Assembly (NCBI GenBank): GCA_944381135.1
Contig: CALWJY010000015.1
Location: 124,001 to 188,000 of the forward strand
Length of the DNA: 64,000 bases
Origin: an uncultured Clostridia bacterium
Lineage (GTDB): Bacteria > Bacillota > Clostridia > Christensenellales > UBA1242
Direction: 5' to 3'
Numbering within the stretch: the first letter of the stretch is position 1; every line of letters starts with the position of its first letter. Positions 26,067 through 34,756 of this stretch are shown piece after piece. Both the position numbers and the translations under genes were made by a program. Below the pieces are notes generated by a model. It did no database searches and was not told the origin of the DNA. It saw nothing but the letters and a program-made list of their open reading frames with translations.

Positions 26067-27545
26067 TCACAACAGAATGCACAAAACTCCGCCTTTGCCC
26101 TCGTTTATGATGCGCCCAAGCGTCTTTTTCATCTTTCTTTGTGCATCTGCTGGCATGGAAACAATTTTCGAACTTATGTTGTCATCCACAAGCGAGAACA
26201 AACTCTTGCCCAAAAGGTTTGTCTCCCAAATGCCTTCAGGGTTGTTTTCAAATTGCTGTGAAAGATATTCCACCAAATCTTGACTTTGCGCCTCGTTGCC
26301 AACAAGCGGTGTCACCTCTGTTTCAACATCAACTTTGATGATGTGCAAACTTGGAGCGGTGGCTTTGATTTTGACTCCAAATTTTCCGCCCTGCTTGAAC
26401 ACTTCTGGTTGCTGGAGAGTGTATTCATCTTGTCTTGGCACAACAATGCCATAGCCATTTTGTTCAACTTCGTCAAGCGCACCTTTAAGTTTGTCATATT
26501 CCACTTTTGCAACTGCCAAATTTTTGATGTATGACACAAGTTCATAGTCATCATTGATGGCAAATCCACACTCGTCGGAAAGGACGCGATAGAAAAGATT
26601 TTCCTTTGGAATGACACTGAACTTAATCACTCCGTCTCCCATTTCAATGTTTGAAAAAGTGATTGGGTCAAAACTTTCGCTTTCAGTAAACACAACCGCA
26701 TCTTTCTTGGCGTCACCAATTTTTCTGATGTTTCCGGCAAACTTTTTGATTTCGCTGACAATTTCACATATGATTGGATTGGAATATGACAACGCCTGAA
26801 TCCATTTTGGCATGCTGACTTTGATGCTTTTGATTGGAAATTCCAAAAGCACTTTTTCGAAAATTTTGTCCATATCTCCATCTTTCATCTCGGCAACATT
26901 CATGGCAATCACTTGAGAAGAATATTTCTCGCTCAAGTTTTGCGCAAGTTTTTTGCTTTCTGCAGAGTTTGGATTTTTGCAGTTGAGCACAATCACAAAT
27001 GGCTTGCCACATGTTTTCATTTCTTCAACAACACGCTCTTCTGCAGAAACATAATTTGCCCTCTCAATGTCGGTCACGCTTCCGTCTGTTGTCATGACAA
27101 TTCCAAAAGTGGAATGGTCGGCAATCACTTTCTTTGTGCCAATTTCTGCAGCCTTTTCAAATGGCATTTCTTCGTCCGACCAAGGCGTCTTGACAAGTCT
27201 TGGTTTGTTGTTTTCTGTTGTGCCCATTGCGCCACTCACCAAATAGCCCACACAGTCAATCATGCGCACTTTCAAATTGATGTTGTCTGCCACAGTGATT
27301 TTCACTGCTTCGTTTGGCACAAAGCGCGGTTGAGTTGTCATGACAGTTTTTCCGTCCGCACTTTGAGGCAACTCATCCACAGCGCGTTCTCGCACATTTT
27401 TGTTGTCAATGTTTGGGATGACAAGTTTTTTCATAAACTCAGAAATGAATGTCGATTTTCCCACTCTGACAGGGCCAACCACACCCACATAGATATCACC
27501 GCCGGTGCGAGATTTAATGTCTTCATAAATTTGATACTTATCCAT
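26067..27545 (-). CDS. spoIVA: Stage IV sporulation protein A, coat basement ATPase
   Basis: 492 residues, the family's usual size. SpoIVA hydrolyses ATP and polymerises on the forespore outer surface as the base for coat assembly. The N-terminal GTPase-like domain has Walker A GPVRVGKST (residues 24-32), ERAVDELPQSADGKTVMTTQPRF, and the later TDGSVTDIERANYVSAEERVVEE. The middle and C-terminal regions include the conserved tail ending GGVLCILL. Its partner SipL is encoded at 54831-56342. A SigE-like promoter precedes it, fitting mother-cell expression. The ribosome binding site is AGGAGGTT. Confidence 0.97.
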   Translation of the reverse strand: MDKYQIYEDIKSRTGGDIYVGVVGPVRVGKSTFISEFMKKLVIPNIDNKNVRERAVDELPQSADGKTVMTTQPRFVPNEAVKITVADNINLKVRMIDCVGYLVSGAMGTTENNKPRLVKTPWSDEEMPFEKAAEIGTKKVIADHSTFGIVMTTDGSVTDIERANYVSAEERVVEEMKTCGKPFVIVLNCKNPNSAESKKLAQNLSEKYSSQVIAMNVAEMKDGDMDKIFEKVLLEFPIKSIKVSMPKWIQALSYSNPIICEIVSEIKKFAGNIRKIGDAKKDAVVFTESESFDPITFSNIEMGDGVIKFSVIPKENLFYRVLSDECGFAINDDYELVSYIKNLAVAKVEYDKLKGALDEVEQNGYGIVVPRQDEYTLQQPEVFKQGGKFGVKIKATAPSLHIIKVDVETEVTPLVGNEAQSQDLVEYLSQQFENNPEGIWETNLLGKSLFSLVDDNISSKIVSMPADAQRKMKKTLGRIINEGKGGVLCILL

Positions 27546-27567
27546 TTGAACCTCCTAAGGATAACAT

Positions 27568-27596
27568 ATTTTATGTTTCCATGAAGTCAAATAGAA
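27568..27596 (-). promoter_or_regulatory. Candidate SigE promoter of spoIVA
   Basis: Minus strand TTCTATT (27590-27596), 14-bp spacer, CATAAAAT (27568-27575). The CATA start of the -10 matches SigE promoters, and spoIVA is a known SigE target in Bacillus. Confidence 0.6.
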
Positions 27597-27708
27597 CAAA
27601 AAGCATTTTGTTTCAAAACAGAAAATGCGTCAGAAACAGAAAGATTGCCAAAAACAATAAAAACAAAAGTTTAAGTTTATCAAATTGATAAAACTTATCA
27701 ACTTGCAA

Positions 27709-27736
27709 TAAAAAAAAGTCACTTTTTGTGACCCTT
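27709..27736 (-). terminator. Terminator overlapping the YjbR stop codon
   Basis: Minus strand GGGTCAC, 5-nt loop, GTGACTTTTTTTT. The TGA stop of the YjbR-like gene lies in the 3' arm. It ends the der-plsY-yjbR transcript. Confidence 0.8.
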
Positions 27737-28081
27737 TGTCAATTCAAAACTCATGTCCAAAAGCGGTTTGACATCCTCAAGTGACACTTCTTCCAAAATG
27801 ACTGAAATCCAATGAATTTTGTTCATGTGATAGCACTCATAAATGCCTTTGTTTTGCATAAGAGGCTGTCTGAGCATAGGTTCGCATTTCAAATTTAAAA
27901 CATCCACAAGCCGACCATCACTGCCTGTCAATTTGTTTTTTGCCACTTGCATGACGAGCGCAAACCATTTTTTGTTGTCCTTATGGCGTAAAACCATAGA
28001 GTCAAAATCGTTGTTGAATGGTTTGTCAGGTTCAACACCAAATTCTTCTTTGACATATTCAAGAAGTTGTTGTCTCGTCAT
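27719..28081 (-). CDS. MmcQ/YjbR-family protein
   Basis: 120 residues. Family features: MTRQQLLEYVKEEFG, WFALVMQVAKNKL, VDVLNLKCEPMLRQPLM, GIYECYHMNKIHWISVIL. The fold is CyaY-like and DNA binding has been proposed; the function is unsettled. The ATG at 28079-28081 overlaps the plsY 3' end by 23 bp, so translation may be coupled. An upstream in-frame start would extend further into plsY and lacks homology. Confidence 0.87.
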   Translation of the reverse strand: MTRQQLLEYVKEEFGVEPDKPFNNDFDSMVLRHKDNKKWFALVMQVAKNKLTGSDGRLVDVLNLKCEPMLRQPLMQNKGIYECYHMNKIHWISVILEEVSLEDVKPLLDMSFELTKGHKK

Positions 28082-29015
28082 TTTCGTTTTCCTTATCTTC
28101 AGTTTTCTCGCTCTCACCCTTGTCAGACTTCATTTTTTCGTCACTTGCATTTTGTTTTTTGGTTGATTTTGCTTTCTTCTTTTTCTCTTCAAAACTTGCT
28201 TCAACATTGACGGAAGCGTGAATGTTCGTTTTCGCCTCAACAACACTCTCATTTTCCAAAGTTTCATTCGTCTTGTCGTCTTTTACCTCTTCAACTTTCG
28301 TCTCAGAAGTGTTTGGCTCGTCAACAGTTTTGGCAACTTCCACACTTTCTTTTTCGTGTTTTTTGAAGAGTTTTTCGCGCAGATCCACCTTGTTTTCTGT
28401 GCCATGGATGGTGCGCTTGATGTTTCCTCTGTGCAAGAAGACAATAAGGAAAAAGTTTAGCCACACAATGATGATGAGAGGAATATACCACATCACATAA
28501 TTGATTGCAAAGAAACAAGTTGCATAGACGCTCATGGTGAAGATGAAAAGAAGGCTGACAACATAGCCATATTCCAAAAAGAGCAGAAGCAAAAAACAAA
28601 TCACAAACATCACAAGTGAAAGCCACCAAAAATGTGGATGAAACAAAAACATTCCAAAGGTGCATGCAACGCCCTTTCCGCCTTTAAACTTATAGAGCAC
28701 CGGAAAGCAATGCCCCAAAATTCCGCCAAAACTTGAAAGAAAATATGCCAAATTTTCAAAACCGGCATAATATTCTCTGAAAACAAAGAAGCACACAAGT
28801 GCTGGCACACCCACCTTGATGGCCTCAAAGGCAAGCGTCAACATTGCTCTGCCAAAACCTTGAGTGCGCAAAACATTCATTGTGCCCGGGTTTTTGCTTC
28901 CAACCTTTGTGATGTCTTTCTTTGAAAAATTCCATGTGAAAATGCGCGCAAAATTGATGTTCCCCAAAAAATATCCAACAACAAACGCAATCACCAAATA
29001 TAATGCAACCATCAT
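28059..29015 (-). CDS. plsY: Glycerol-3-phosphate acyltransferase PlsY with long hydrophilic tail
   Basis: Transfers acyl groups from acyl-phosphate to glycerol-3-phosphate, the first step of phospholipid synthesis in the membrane. Conserved motifs: SKKDITKVGSKNPGTMNVLR, GGILGHCFPVLYKFKGGKGVA, and an Asn-containing third loop. There are about five to six membrane helices. PlsY is usually near 200 residues; this one has 318, the extra 110 or so being Lys/Glu/Thr-rich low-complexity cytoplasmic tail. Its ATG overlaps the der stop (ATGA), so it is coupled to der. Confidence 0.95.
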   Translation of the reverse strand: MMVALYLVIAFVVGYFLGNINFARIFTWNFSKKDITKVGSKNPGTMNVLRTQGFGRAMLTLAFEAIKVGVPALVCFFVFREYYAGFENLAYFLSSFGGILGHCFPVLYKFKGGKGVACTFGMFLFHPHFWWLSLVMFVICFLLLLFLEYGYVVSLLFIFTMSVYATCFFAINYVMWYIPLIIIVWLNFFLIVFLHRGNIKRTIHGTENKVDLREKLFKKHEKESVEVAKTVDEPNTSETKVEEVKDDKTNETLENESVVEAKTNIHASVNVEASFEEKKKKAKSTKKQNASDEKMKSDKGESEKTEDKENENDETTTS

Positions 29016-30319
29016 TCTTCCTCCCTGCCTTTAAACACCAATTCAATTGGTGTGCCTGAAAAATCAACTTTCTCTCTGAGCCTGTTTTCCAAATATCTTT
29101 GATAGGAAAAATTGATGAAGGTTGGCTCATTGCAGAAAAACACAAACTTCGGTGGGTTTGTTGACGCCTCAGTCACAAACATAATTTTGCATTTCTTTCC
29201 GCCTTTTGATGGTGGCTCGAAATTCAAAATTGCATCATGCAAAATGTCATTAAGCACACCTGTTGAAATTCGTCTTGACGCGTTTGCATAAACCTCATCC
29301 ACAGTTGTCATGATTTCCGACAGCCCCTTTCCTGTCAGAGCGGAAACAAAAAGCGCTTTGAAATAGGACATAAAAGAAAGTTTCTCGTGAAGAATTTTTG
29401 TAAATTCATCCTTTGTCATCAATTTTTCATCCCATTTGTTGACAAGCACAACACTCGGTTTTTTCGCTTCATGCACAAATCCTGCAATGCGAACATCTTG
29501 CTCCGTCACTTCTTTTGTGCCATCAAGCACAATCAAAACAACATCACTCATCTCAATTGCCGACATGCTTCGAAGCACGGAATAACCCTCCACAGATTGC
29601 TTTTCCACCGCCCTTTGACGCCTAAGCCCCGCCGTGTCAATGAGATTATACACCTTTTTGTTGCACCTAAACGGAATCATCACACTGTCGCGCGTCGTGC
29701 CCTCAACATTGCTGACAACAACACGCTTTTTTCCAAGCAGACGGTTGATGAGCGAACTTTTGCCCACATTTGGTCTTCCAACAAGGCTGATTTTTATGCC
29801 CTCAACCTCTTCATCTTGTGTTTGCTCTGGGAAATATGACACCACTTTGTCCAAAACATCACCAATTCCTTTGCTTTGTGTGCAAGAAACAGGCATGGGC
29901 TCACCCAAGCCCAAACCATAAAATTCATAGACAAGCGACATGTCAAAATTGTCAAGTTTGTTCACAACAAGCACAACCGGCACATTTTGCTTTCTCAGCA
30001 TTTTTGCAACATCTTCATCACTTTGCGTGATGCCCGTTTTTCCGTCCACCATAAAAATGATGACGGTGGCATTTTCAATTGCAAGAAGCACTTGCTCCAT
30101 GATTTCTTTTTGGAAAACATCTTCGCTTGAAAGTTCCACTCCGCCGGTGTCAACAATTGTGAAATCACGCCCACTCCAAGAGGCATCGGCATAAAGGCGG
30201 TCACGAGTCACCCCCGCAACATCATCCACAATGCTGATTCTTTTGCCACAAACCTTATTGAAAAAACTTGATTTTCCAACATTCGCTCTCCCAATAATTG
30301 CAACAATTGGTTTAATCAT
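29012..30319 (-). CDS. der: Ribosome-assembly GTPase Der (EngA)
   Basis: Double-domain GTPase needed for 50S maturation. 435 residues. First G domain GRANVGKSSFFNK with DTGG; second G domain GRPNVGKSSLINRL with DTAGLRR and NKWD; C-terminal KH-like domain. There is no Shine-Dalgarno sequence, and the -10 box TATATT ends exactly 6 nt before the ATG, which would give a leaderless mRNA. First gene of der-plsY-yjbR. Confidence 0.97.
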   Translation of the reverse strand: MIKPIVAIIGRANVGKSSFFNKVCGKRISIVDDVAGVTRDRLYADASWSGRDFTIVDTGGVELSSEDVFQKEIMEQVLLAIENATVIIFMVDGKTGITQSDEDVAKMLRKQNVPVVLVVNKLDNFDMSLVYEFYGLGLGEPMPVSCTQSKGIGDVLDKVVSYFPEQTQDEEVEGIKISLVGRPNVGKSSLINRLLGKKRVVVSNVEGTTRDSVMIPFRCNKKVYNLIDTAGLRRQRAVEKQSVEGYSVLRSMSAIEMSDVVLIVLDGTKEVTEQDVRIAGFVHEAKKPSVVLVNKWDEKLMTKDEFTKILHEKLSFMSYFKALFVSALTGKGLSEIMTTVDEVYANASRRISTGVLNDILHDAILNFEPPSKGGKKCKIMFVTEASTNPPKFVFFCNEPTFINFSYQRYLENRLREKVDFSGTPIELVFKGREEE

Positions 30320-30325
30320 GGTTTT

Positions 30326-30354
30326 AATATATCACAATTGAAAAATTAAAGCAA
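30326..30354 (-). promoter_or_regulatory. Promoter of der, 6 nt from the ATG
   Basis: Minus strand TTGCTT (30349-30354), 17-bp spacer ending TGTGA, TATATT (30326-30331), 6 nt, ATG. Confidence 0.7.
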
Positions 30355-30406
30355 ATTTTTTTGGCGTCAATAAAACAAAAATGCAAACTCTTTTCAAAAA
30401 ATGCTT

Positions 30407-30880
30407 TTAAACAAGTTCTTTTGTTTTCTCTGACGAGGTGGTTAATGTAGATGAAAAATGATACTTTTCTTCATTCGATTTTTCTTTGAAAATCACAGAA
30501 CAGCCCTCGTCAAAAGCGCCCGCTTCCACTTCGCATCCCTCTGGAATTTCAACTTGTTTCAAGTTTGGACAATTTGAAAATGCTCCCGCTTCAATCAACT
30601 CTAACCCTTCCGGAAATTCAGAATTTTCCAAATTTAAACAAAACGCACAAATTCCTTTTTTCAAAACTTTCACCTTTGGTGGAATTGAAAGACTTTTCAA
30701 CCTCCAGCAATTTGCAAAAGCGTTGGTTTCAATTTTGTCAACTGTGCTTGGCAAAACAATCCTTTCAAACAAACATCCAGCAAACACTCCACCGTCAATT
30801 GTTGTCACATTGTTTGGCACCACAAAGGTATTTCCATTTCTCTTTTCGCCGTCCGTCAAACTTCTGAATGCAATTTCCAT
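30407..30880 (-). CDS. Small BspA-like leucine-rich-repeat protein
   Basis: 157 residues, no signal peptide or membrane segment. Four to five LRR_5 (BspA) units: VPNNVTTIDGGVFAGC, LPSTVDKIETNAFANCWRLKSLS, IPPKVKVLKKGICAFCLNLENSE, FPEGLELIEAGAFSNCPNLKQVE. Unlike the other two BspA-type genes here it lacks an anchor and stalk, so it may be cytoplasmic or a partial copy. The ribosome binding site AGAGGTG precedes the ATG at 30878-30880. Confidence 0.85.
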   Translation of the reverse strand: MEIAFRSLTDGEKRNGNTFVVPNNVTTIDGGVFAGCLFERIVLPSTVDKIETNAFANCWRLKSLSIPPKVKVLKKGICAFCLNLENSEFPEGLELIEAGAFSNCPNLKQVEIPEGCEVEAGAFDEGCSVIFKEKSNEEKYHFSSTLTTSSEKTKELV

Positions 30881-31046
30881 TTTTCACCTCTTCCGTAATC
30901 TTAATTCTTCTTGACAACTTGCCTTACCATTTCAAATTTTTTATTGAAAGCCCAAGACAAAATTTATGTTTTTTATGTTGAAGTCACATCAAATTTGCAT
31001 GGAGATTTTAATTCAAATTTTTACAATTGTCAAGATTAAATCGGAA

Positions 31047-33275
31047 TTATTTTTTCTTCTTTAAACATTTTTTTTGACACCTTTCACAATGTGCACAAAG
31101 ATTTCCATTTTTCGACTTTTTCACAATAAAAACAACAGAAATTGCAATCACAAAAAGTGTGACAAGTGTGACAAACGGTCTCATAAAGCCAAACACCTCA
31201 AAAGCTAAAAAGATGTTGTATGTCACAAAGGAAACAACATAGGCTGTAAAAAACTGAAGGGCAATGCTGACAAGTGTCCACTTTCCGCCAATTTCTTGCA
31301 TAAGCATGGAGATTGATGCAATGCAAGGTGTGTAGAGAAGACAGAAAATCAAGAAAGATGCCACGCTTGCCCCAGAGGCAAAATGAACCACACTTGTTGG
31401 CAAAAGGATGGATGCCGAAATCAGTTTCATGGCACTTACATCAATTCCGTTGAACATTGCAATTGACGACACAACAACTTCTTTTGCAACAAGACCTGCC
31501 AAAAGTGAGGAAACAATTGCCCAACTGCCAAAGCCCAAAGGTTTGAAAATTGGTGCAAAAATTCTTCCAATCGTCTCCAACATGCTGACGCCGGCACCAC
31601 CTCCAACATATGAAAATGTGAAACTGAAAGAAGAAAGGACCCAGATGATGACATTCATTGCCACCATAACTGTGCCAACCCTCACAAGAAATTCTTTGAC
31701 ATTTTTCCAAAGCACTTTTCCAATTCGTTTTGCGGACATCATGCGGTATGGTGGAAATTCCAAGATGAAACTTTGTTTTCCACTTTTGAGAATTGTCTTG
31801 TTTAAAATCGCCGAAATTGCAATGGCAACAGCCACGCCAAGAAAATAGAGTCCAACAATCACAAAAATGTTGTTTGCACCAAAAAATGCACCACCAATCA
31901 CAGTGTAGATTGGAATTTTTGCCGAACAGCTCATGTATGGACACAAAATTGCAGTCTTTATTTTGGCGTTTTTGTCCTCCATGTTGCGCGAGGTCATAAT
32001 TGCCGTTGTGGAACAACCAAACCCCATCAAGAGAGTGTAAACACTTTTTCCAGAAAGCCCAATCTTCCCCAAAATGTCCTCAAAAATGAATGCAACACGC
32101 GACATATAACCGCTGTCTTCCAAAAGCGAAAGAAAGAAAAACAGAAGCACGACTTGAGGCAAGAAGGAAAGCACCGTGCCAACACCGCCAAAAATTGCCA
32201 CATTGAAAAGGTCATAGATTGCAGACTGCCCAAACGCATTTTCAATCAGTTTCAAAATTGGATTCGTCAAAGTTTCCAGCAGACTTCCAAGCAAATCTGA
32301 AAACAAACTTCCCACTGAAAAAAAGGTCAGCCAAAAAATCCCTGCCAAAATCAGAATGAAAATTGGAAAAGCAAGCCATTTGTTAAGCAAAATTTTGTCA
32401 AACTTGCTTTTTCCATAAACCGCATCTGTGCGCACAGCACATTTAGTCAAAATTTCATCAATAAAATCAAATCGCAGTTTTGCCAAAATTTGAACACTGT
32501 CCTTTGGCACAAGCGCAAAAATTTTTTCGCAATTTGAAATGCCAAGTCGTGAAAAATAATTTTCATCACGCTCATACGCTTTCAAAATGGCATAAAAATC
32601 GCCAAAAATTGCATTTTTTTCGTTTTTTTCTAAATTTTTAAGCAAATTTTCATCAATTTTTAAATTTTTAAGATATTTTAATCTCTTCGGAAACTCTCTT
32701 TTTCTTTCAAATTGCGCTTCATTTTCTTCTTCAAAATTTTGTTCCGTCTCCGTTTTTTGACTTTCCTTAAAAAGCAGTTTGTTGGCACTTCCATTTCCGT
32801 TTTTTGTTTCCAAAAGACAACTTTTCAGTTCTTCAGTTCCAAACTTTTTTTCTGCATTGATGCCCACAACCTCAATTCCAAGACATTCGGCAAGTTTTCC
32901 ATAGTCCACCTTGTAAATTGGTTTTTTGTCAATTTCATTCACCGCCAAAACCACATCCGCTCCACTCTCCAAAAGGCAAAGCGTCAAATATAGATTTCTT
33001 TTGATGTTGTTTTGGTCACAAATGTTGATGATTTTTCTTCTTCTTTCAAAAATGGTGTCAACAGCCACTTTTTCTTCAAAAGAAAGTGGACAAAGAGAGT
33101 AAATTCCAGGTGTGTCAACCAAAACAAATTCTTTGTCTGCCACCTTGAAAACCTTTTTCTTGTTTTCAACCGTCACGCCATGCCAATTGCCCACATGTTC
33201 ATTTGAACGTGTAAGGCTGTTGAAAAGAGTGGTTTTCCCAGCGTTTGGATTTCCCACCAACAAGACTTCATCCAT
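31047..33275 (-). CDS. feoB: Ferrous iron transporter FeoB
   Basis: 742 residues. N-terminal G-protein domain: LLVGNPNAGKTTLFNSLT (G1), GNWHGVTVE (G2), VDTPGIYSL (G3), and NEIDKKP where NxxD is expected. A helical insert carries extra Lys/Glu-rich sequence. The membrane domain has two Gate motifs, including GCSTTAIMTSRNM and AALVAKEVVVSSIAMF-like segments. The C-terminus has CAHCERCQKKC, a small Cys cluster. The ATG at 33273-33275 follows GGAGGAG; an open stretch upstream lacks homology. Imports Fe2+ with FeoA. Confidence 0.96.
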   Translation of the reverse strand: MDEVLLVGNPNAGKTTLFNSLTRSNEHVGNWHGVTVENKKKVFKVADKEFVLVDTPGIYSLCPLSFEEKVAVDTIFERRRKIINICDQNNIKRNLYLTLCLLESGADVVLAVNEIDKKPIYKVDYGKLAECLGIEVVGINAEKKFGTEELKSCLLETKNGNGSANKLLFKESQKTETEQNFEEENEAQFERKREFPKRLKYLKNLKIDENLLKNLEKNEKNAIFGDFYAILKAYERDENYFSRLGISNCEKIFALVPKDSVQILAKLRFDFIDEILTKCAVRTDAVYGKSKFDKILLNKWLAFPIFILILAGIFWLTFFSVGSLFSDLLGSLLETLTNPILKLIENAFGQSAIYDLFNVAIFGGVGTVLSFLPQVVLLFFFLSLLEDSGYMSRVAFIFEDILGKIGLSGKSVYTLLMGFGCSTTAIMTSRNMEDKNAKIKTAILCPYMSCSAKIPIYTVIGGAFFGANNIFVIVGLYFLGVAVAIAISAILNKTILKSGKQSFILEFPPYRMMSAKRIGKVLWKNVKEFLVRVGTVMVAMNVIIWVLSSFSFTFSYVGGGAGVSMLETIGRIFAPIFKPLGFGSWAIVSSLLAGLVAKEVVVSSIAMFNGIDVSAMKLISASILLPTSVVHFASGASVASFLIFCLLYTPCIASISMLMQEIGGKWTLVSIALQFFTAYVVSFVTYNIFLAFEVFGFMRPFVTLVTLFVIAISVVFIVKKSKNGNLCAHCERCQKKCLKKKK

Positions 33276-33461
33276 AGATTTTGCTCCTCCTACGCTCAAA
33301 ATATATGTCGCATTTTTAGTCAAAAGTTTAAAAGTATATGAAAACAAATCAAAATCAACAAAATCAAACAAATACGAAAATTAACAAATTCAACAAATTT
33401 CACAACAATATTAAAACTTAAGCCCAACATTTATGATTCTTTCTTAAGTTGATTTACAATT

Positions 33462-33686
33462 TCATTCCACTTGCACCTTTGAAAGAAGATTTGCGCGGAC
33501 ACTCAAAACATAACCTCGAATTTCCACGAGAAAAACTTTCTTTTGAAGAGAAGTTGCAACCACCCTCACGCGTTCTCCAACCGTGAAACCAAGTTCAAAA
33601 AAACGCCTAAGGACGCCATCCACCTGCCCAACAAAACCCACAATTTGATATCTTTGATTTTTCTTTGCCAAATTGAGTGTTGTCAT
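33462..33686 (-). CDS. feoA: Ferrous iron transport accessory protein FeoA
   Basis: 74 residues, SH3-like domain. Features: GVLRRFFELGFTVGERVRVVA (the MxxLGF-type motif) and VEIRGYVLSVRANLLSKVQV. It works with FeoB at the membrane. 186 bp separate it from feoB, so the two genes may be co-transcribed or partly independent. There is no Shine-Dalgarno sequence, and TAAAAT lies 6 nt before the ATG, though the -35 is poor. Confidence 0.9.
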   Translation of the reverse strand: MTTLNLAKKNQRYQIVGFVGQVDGVLRRFFELGFTVGERVRVVATSLQKKVFLVEIRGYVLSVRANLLSKVQVE

Positions 33687-33851
33687 AGAATAATTTTATT
33701 TGCTTATCCAAATTTATATGCTTGTTTTAAAGCCAACACAAAACCACCAATTCAAATTTCCGAAATTTTTAAGAAAATCAACAACTTTCAGTTCGGTTGA
33801 GTTTCAACATGTGCATCAAGAAAAATTTTTCAATTAATTGTGTAAAAACAC

Positions 33852-33881
33852 TTGTTGAAACACTAAATGTTGTGTTAAAAT
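33852..33881 (+). promoter_or_regulatory. Promoter of nrdR
   Basis: TTGTTG (33852-33857), 18-bp spacer, TAAAAT (33876-33881). The spacer contains a NrdR-box-like palindrome. Confidence 0.65.
33860..33875. promoter_or_regulatory. Candidate NrdR box
   Basis: ACACTAAATGTTGTGT matches the NrdR box ACACWATATATWGTGT at 14 of 16 positions (my comparison from memory of the consensus). It sits between -35 and -10 of nrdR, suggesting autoregulation. Only one copy is seen; NrdR boxes usually come in pairs. Confidence 0.55.
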
Positions 33882-33900
33882 AGAGCCAAGGAGAAAACAT

Positions 33901-34344
33901 ATGAAGTGTATTTATTGCGGCTGCGAAGAAAGCAAGGTTTTGGATTCACGAAGCACAGATGAAACCAATTCAATCAGAAGAAGAAGAGAGTGTCTTGGTT
34001 GTGGAAAGCGTTTCACAACCTATGAAACCATTGAAACTGTGCCAATTTTGGTGGTGAAAAAAGATGGAAGCAGACAGGCGTTCAACATCGAAAAAATCAG
34101 AAGCGGAATGATTCGCGCATGTGAAAAACGCCCTGTTTCAATTGCTCAAATCGACAAAATGGCTGAAGAAATTGAAAAAACAATTCAAAATTCTTTGAAA
34201 CAAGAAATTTCATCTCAAGAAATCGGCGAAATGGTGATGGCAAAACTTAAAGAAGTTGATGAAATTGCTTATGTTCGTTTTGCATCGGTGTATCGCCAAT
34301 TCAAAGATGTGACAAACTTCATCAAACTCATCACAGAAATGTAA
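33901..34344 (+). CDS. nrdR: Transcriptional repressor NrdR
   Basis: 147 residues. N-terminal zinc ribbon MKCIYC...CLGCGKRF (C3, C6, C31, C34), then an ATP-cone domain ([24 protein letters not shown]) that reads dATP/ATP, and [13 protein letters not shown] near the end. Represses ribonucleotide reductase genes when dATP is high. Strong ribosome binding site AAGGAG. The gene 11 bp downstream probably shares its transcript. Confidence 0.98.
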   Translation: MKCIYCGCEESKVLDSRSTDETNSIRRRRECLGCGKRFTTYETIETVPILVVKKDGSRQAFNIEKIRSGMIRACEKRPVSIAQIDKMAEEIEKTIQNSLKQEISSQEIGEMVMAKLKEVDEIAYVRFASVYRQFKDVTNFIKLITEM

Positions 34345-34354
34345 AGAGGCAGAC

Positions 34355-34678
34355 ATGGTTGGAAAATATAAAGTCATCACGCTGTGTGGAAGCACAAAAT
34401 TCAAAGACGATTTTATCGAACAACAAAAAAGGCTCTCACTTGAAGGAAACATCGTGATTTCTGTTGGCTTTTTTGAACTTTCTGGAAACAACGAAATTTG
34501 GACTGAAGAAACAAAAGAAATGTTGGACGATATGCACAAGCGAAAAATTGATATGGCAGACGAAATTTTTGTAATCAACAAAAATGGTTATATTGGAAAC
34601 AGCACAAAAAGTGAAATTGAATATGCGTTGAAAGCTGGGAAAAAAGTCAACTATATGGAAAAGAACAAACAGCCATAA
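34355..34678 (+). CDS. Nucleoside 2-deoxyribosyltransferase-like protein
   Basis: 107 residues. It begins with a Rossmann-like strand and loop VITLCGSTKF, followed by a helix with FIEQQKRLSLEGNIVISVGFF, and ends in KSEIEYALKAGKKV. This pattern (CGS...F, then E-x-x-A at the end) fits the small deoxyribosyltransferase / DUF4406-type fold. Catalysis is not certain. Its place 11 bp after nrdR suggests a link to nucleotide metabolism. The ribosome binding site is AAAGAGG. Confidence 0.75.
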   Translation: MVGKYKVITLCGSTKFKDDFIEQQKRLSLEGNIVISVGFFELSGNNEIWTEETKEMLDDMHKRKIDMADEIFVINKNGYIGNSTKSEIEYALKAGKKVNYMEKNKQP

Positions 34679-34756
34679 ATTTTAATTCCAAAAACAAAAG
34701 AGCCCATCAAAAAATAGGGTCCTTTTTTTGCAAATTAAAACGTTTCAAACTTTTTC

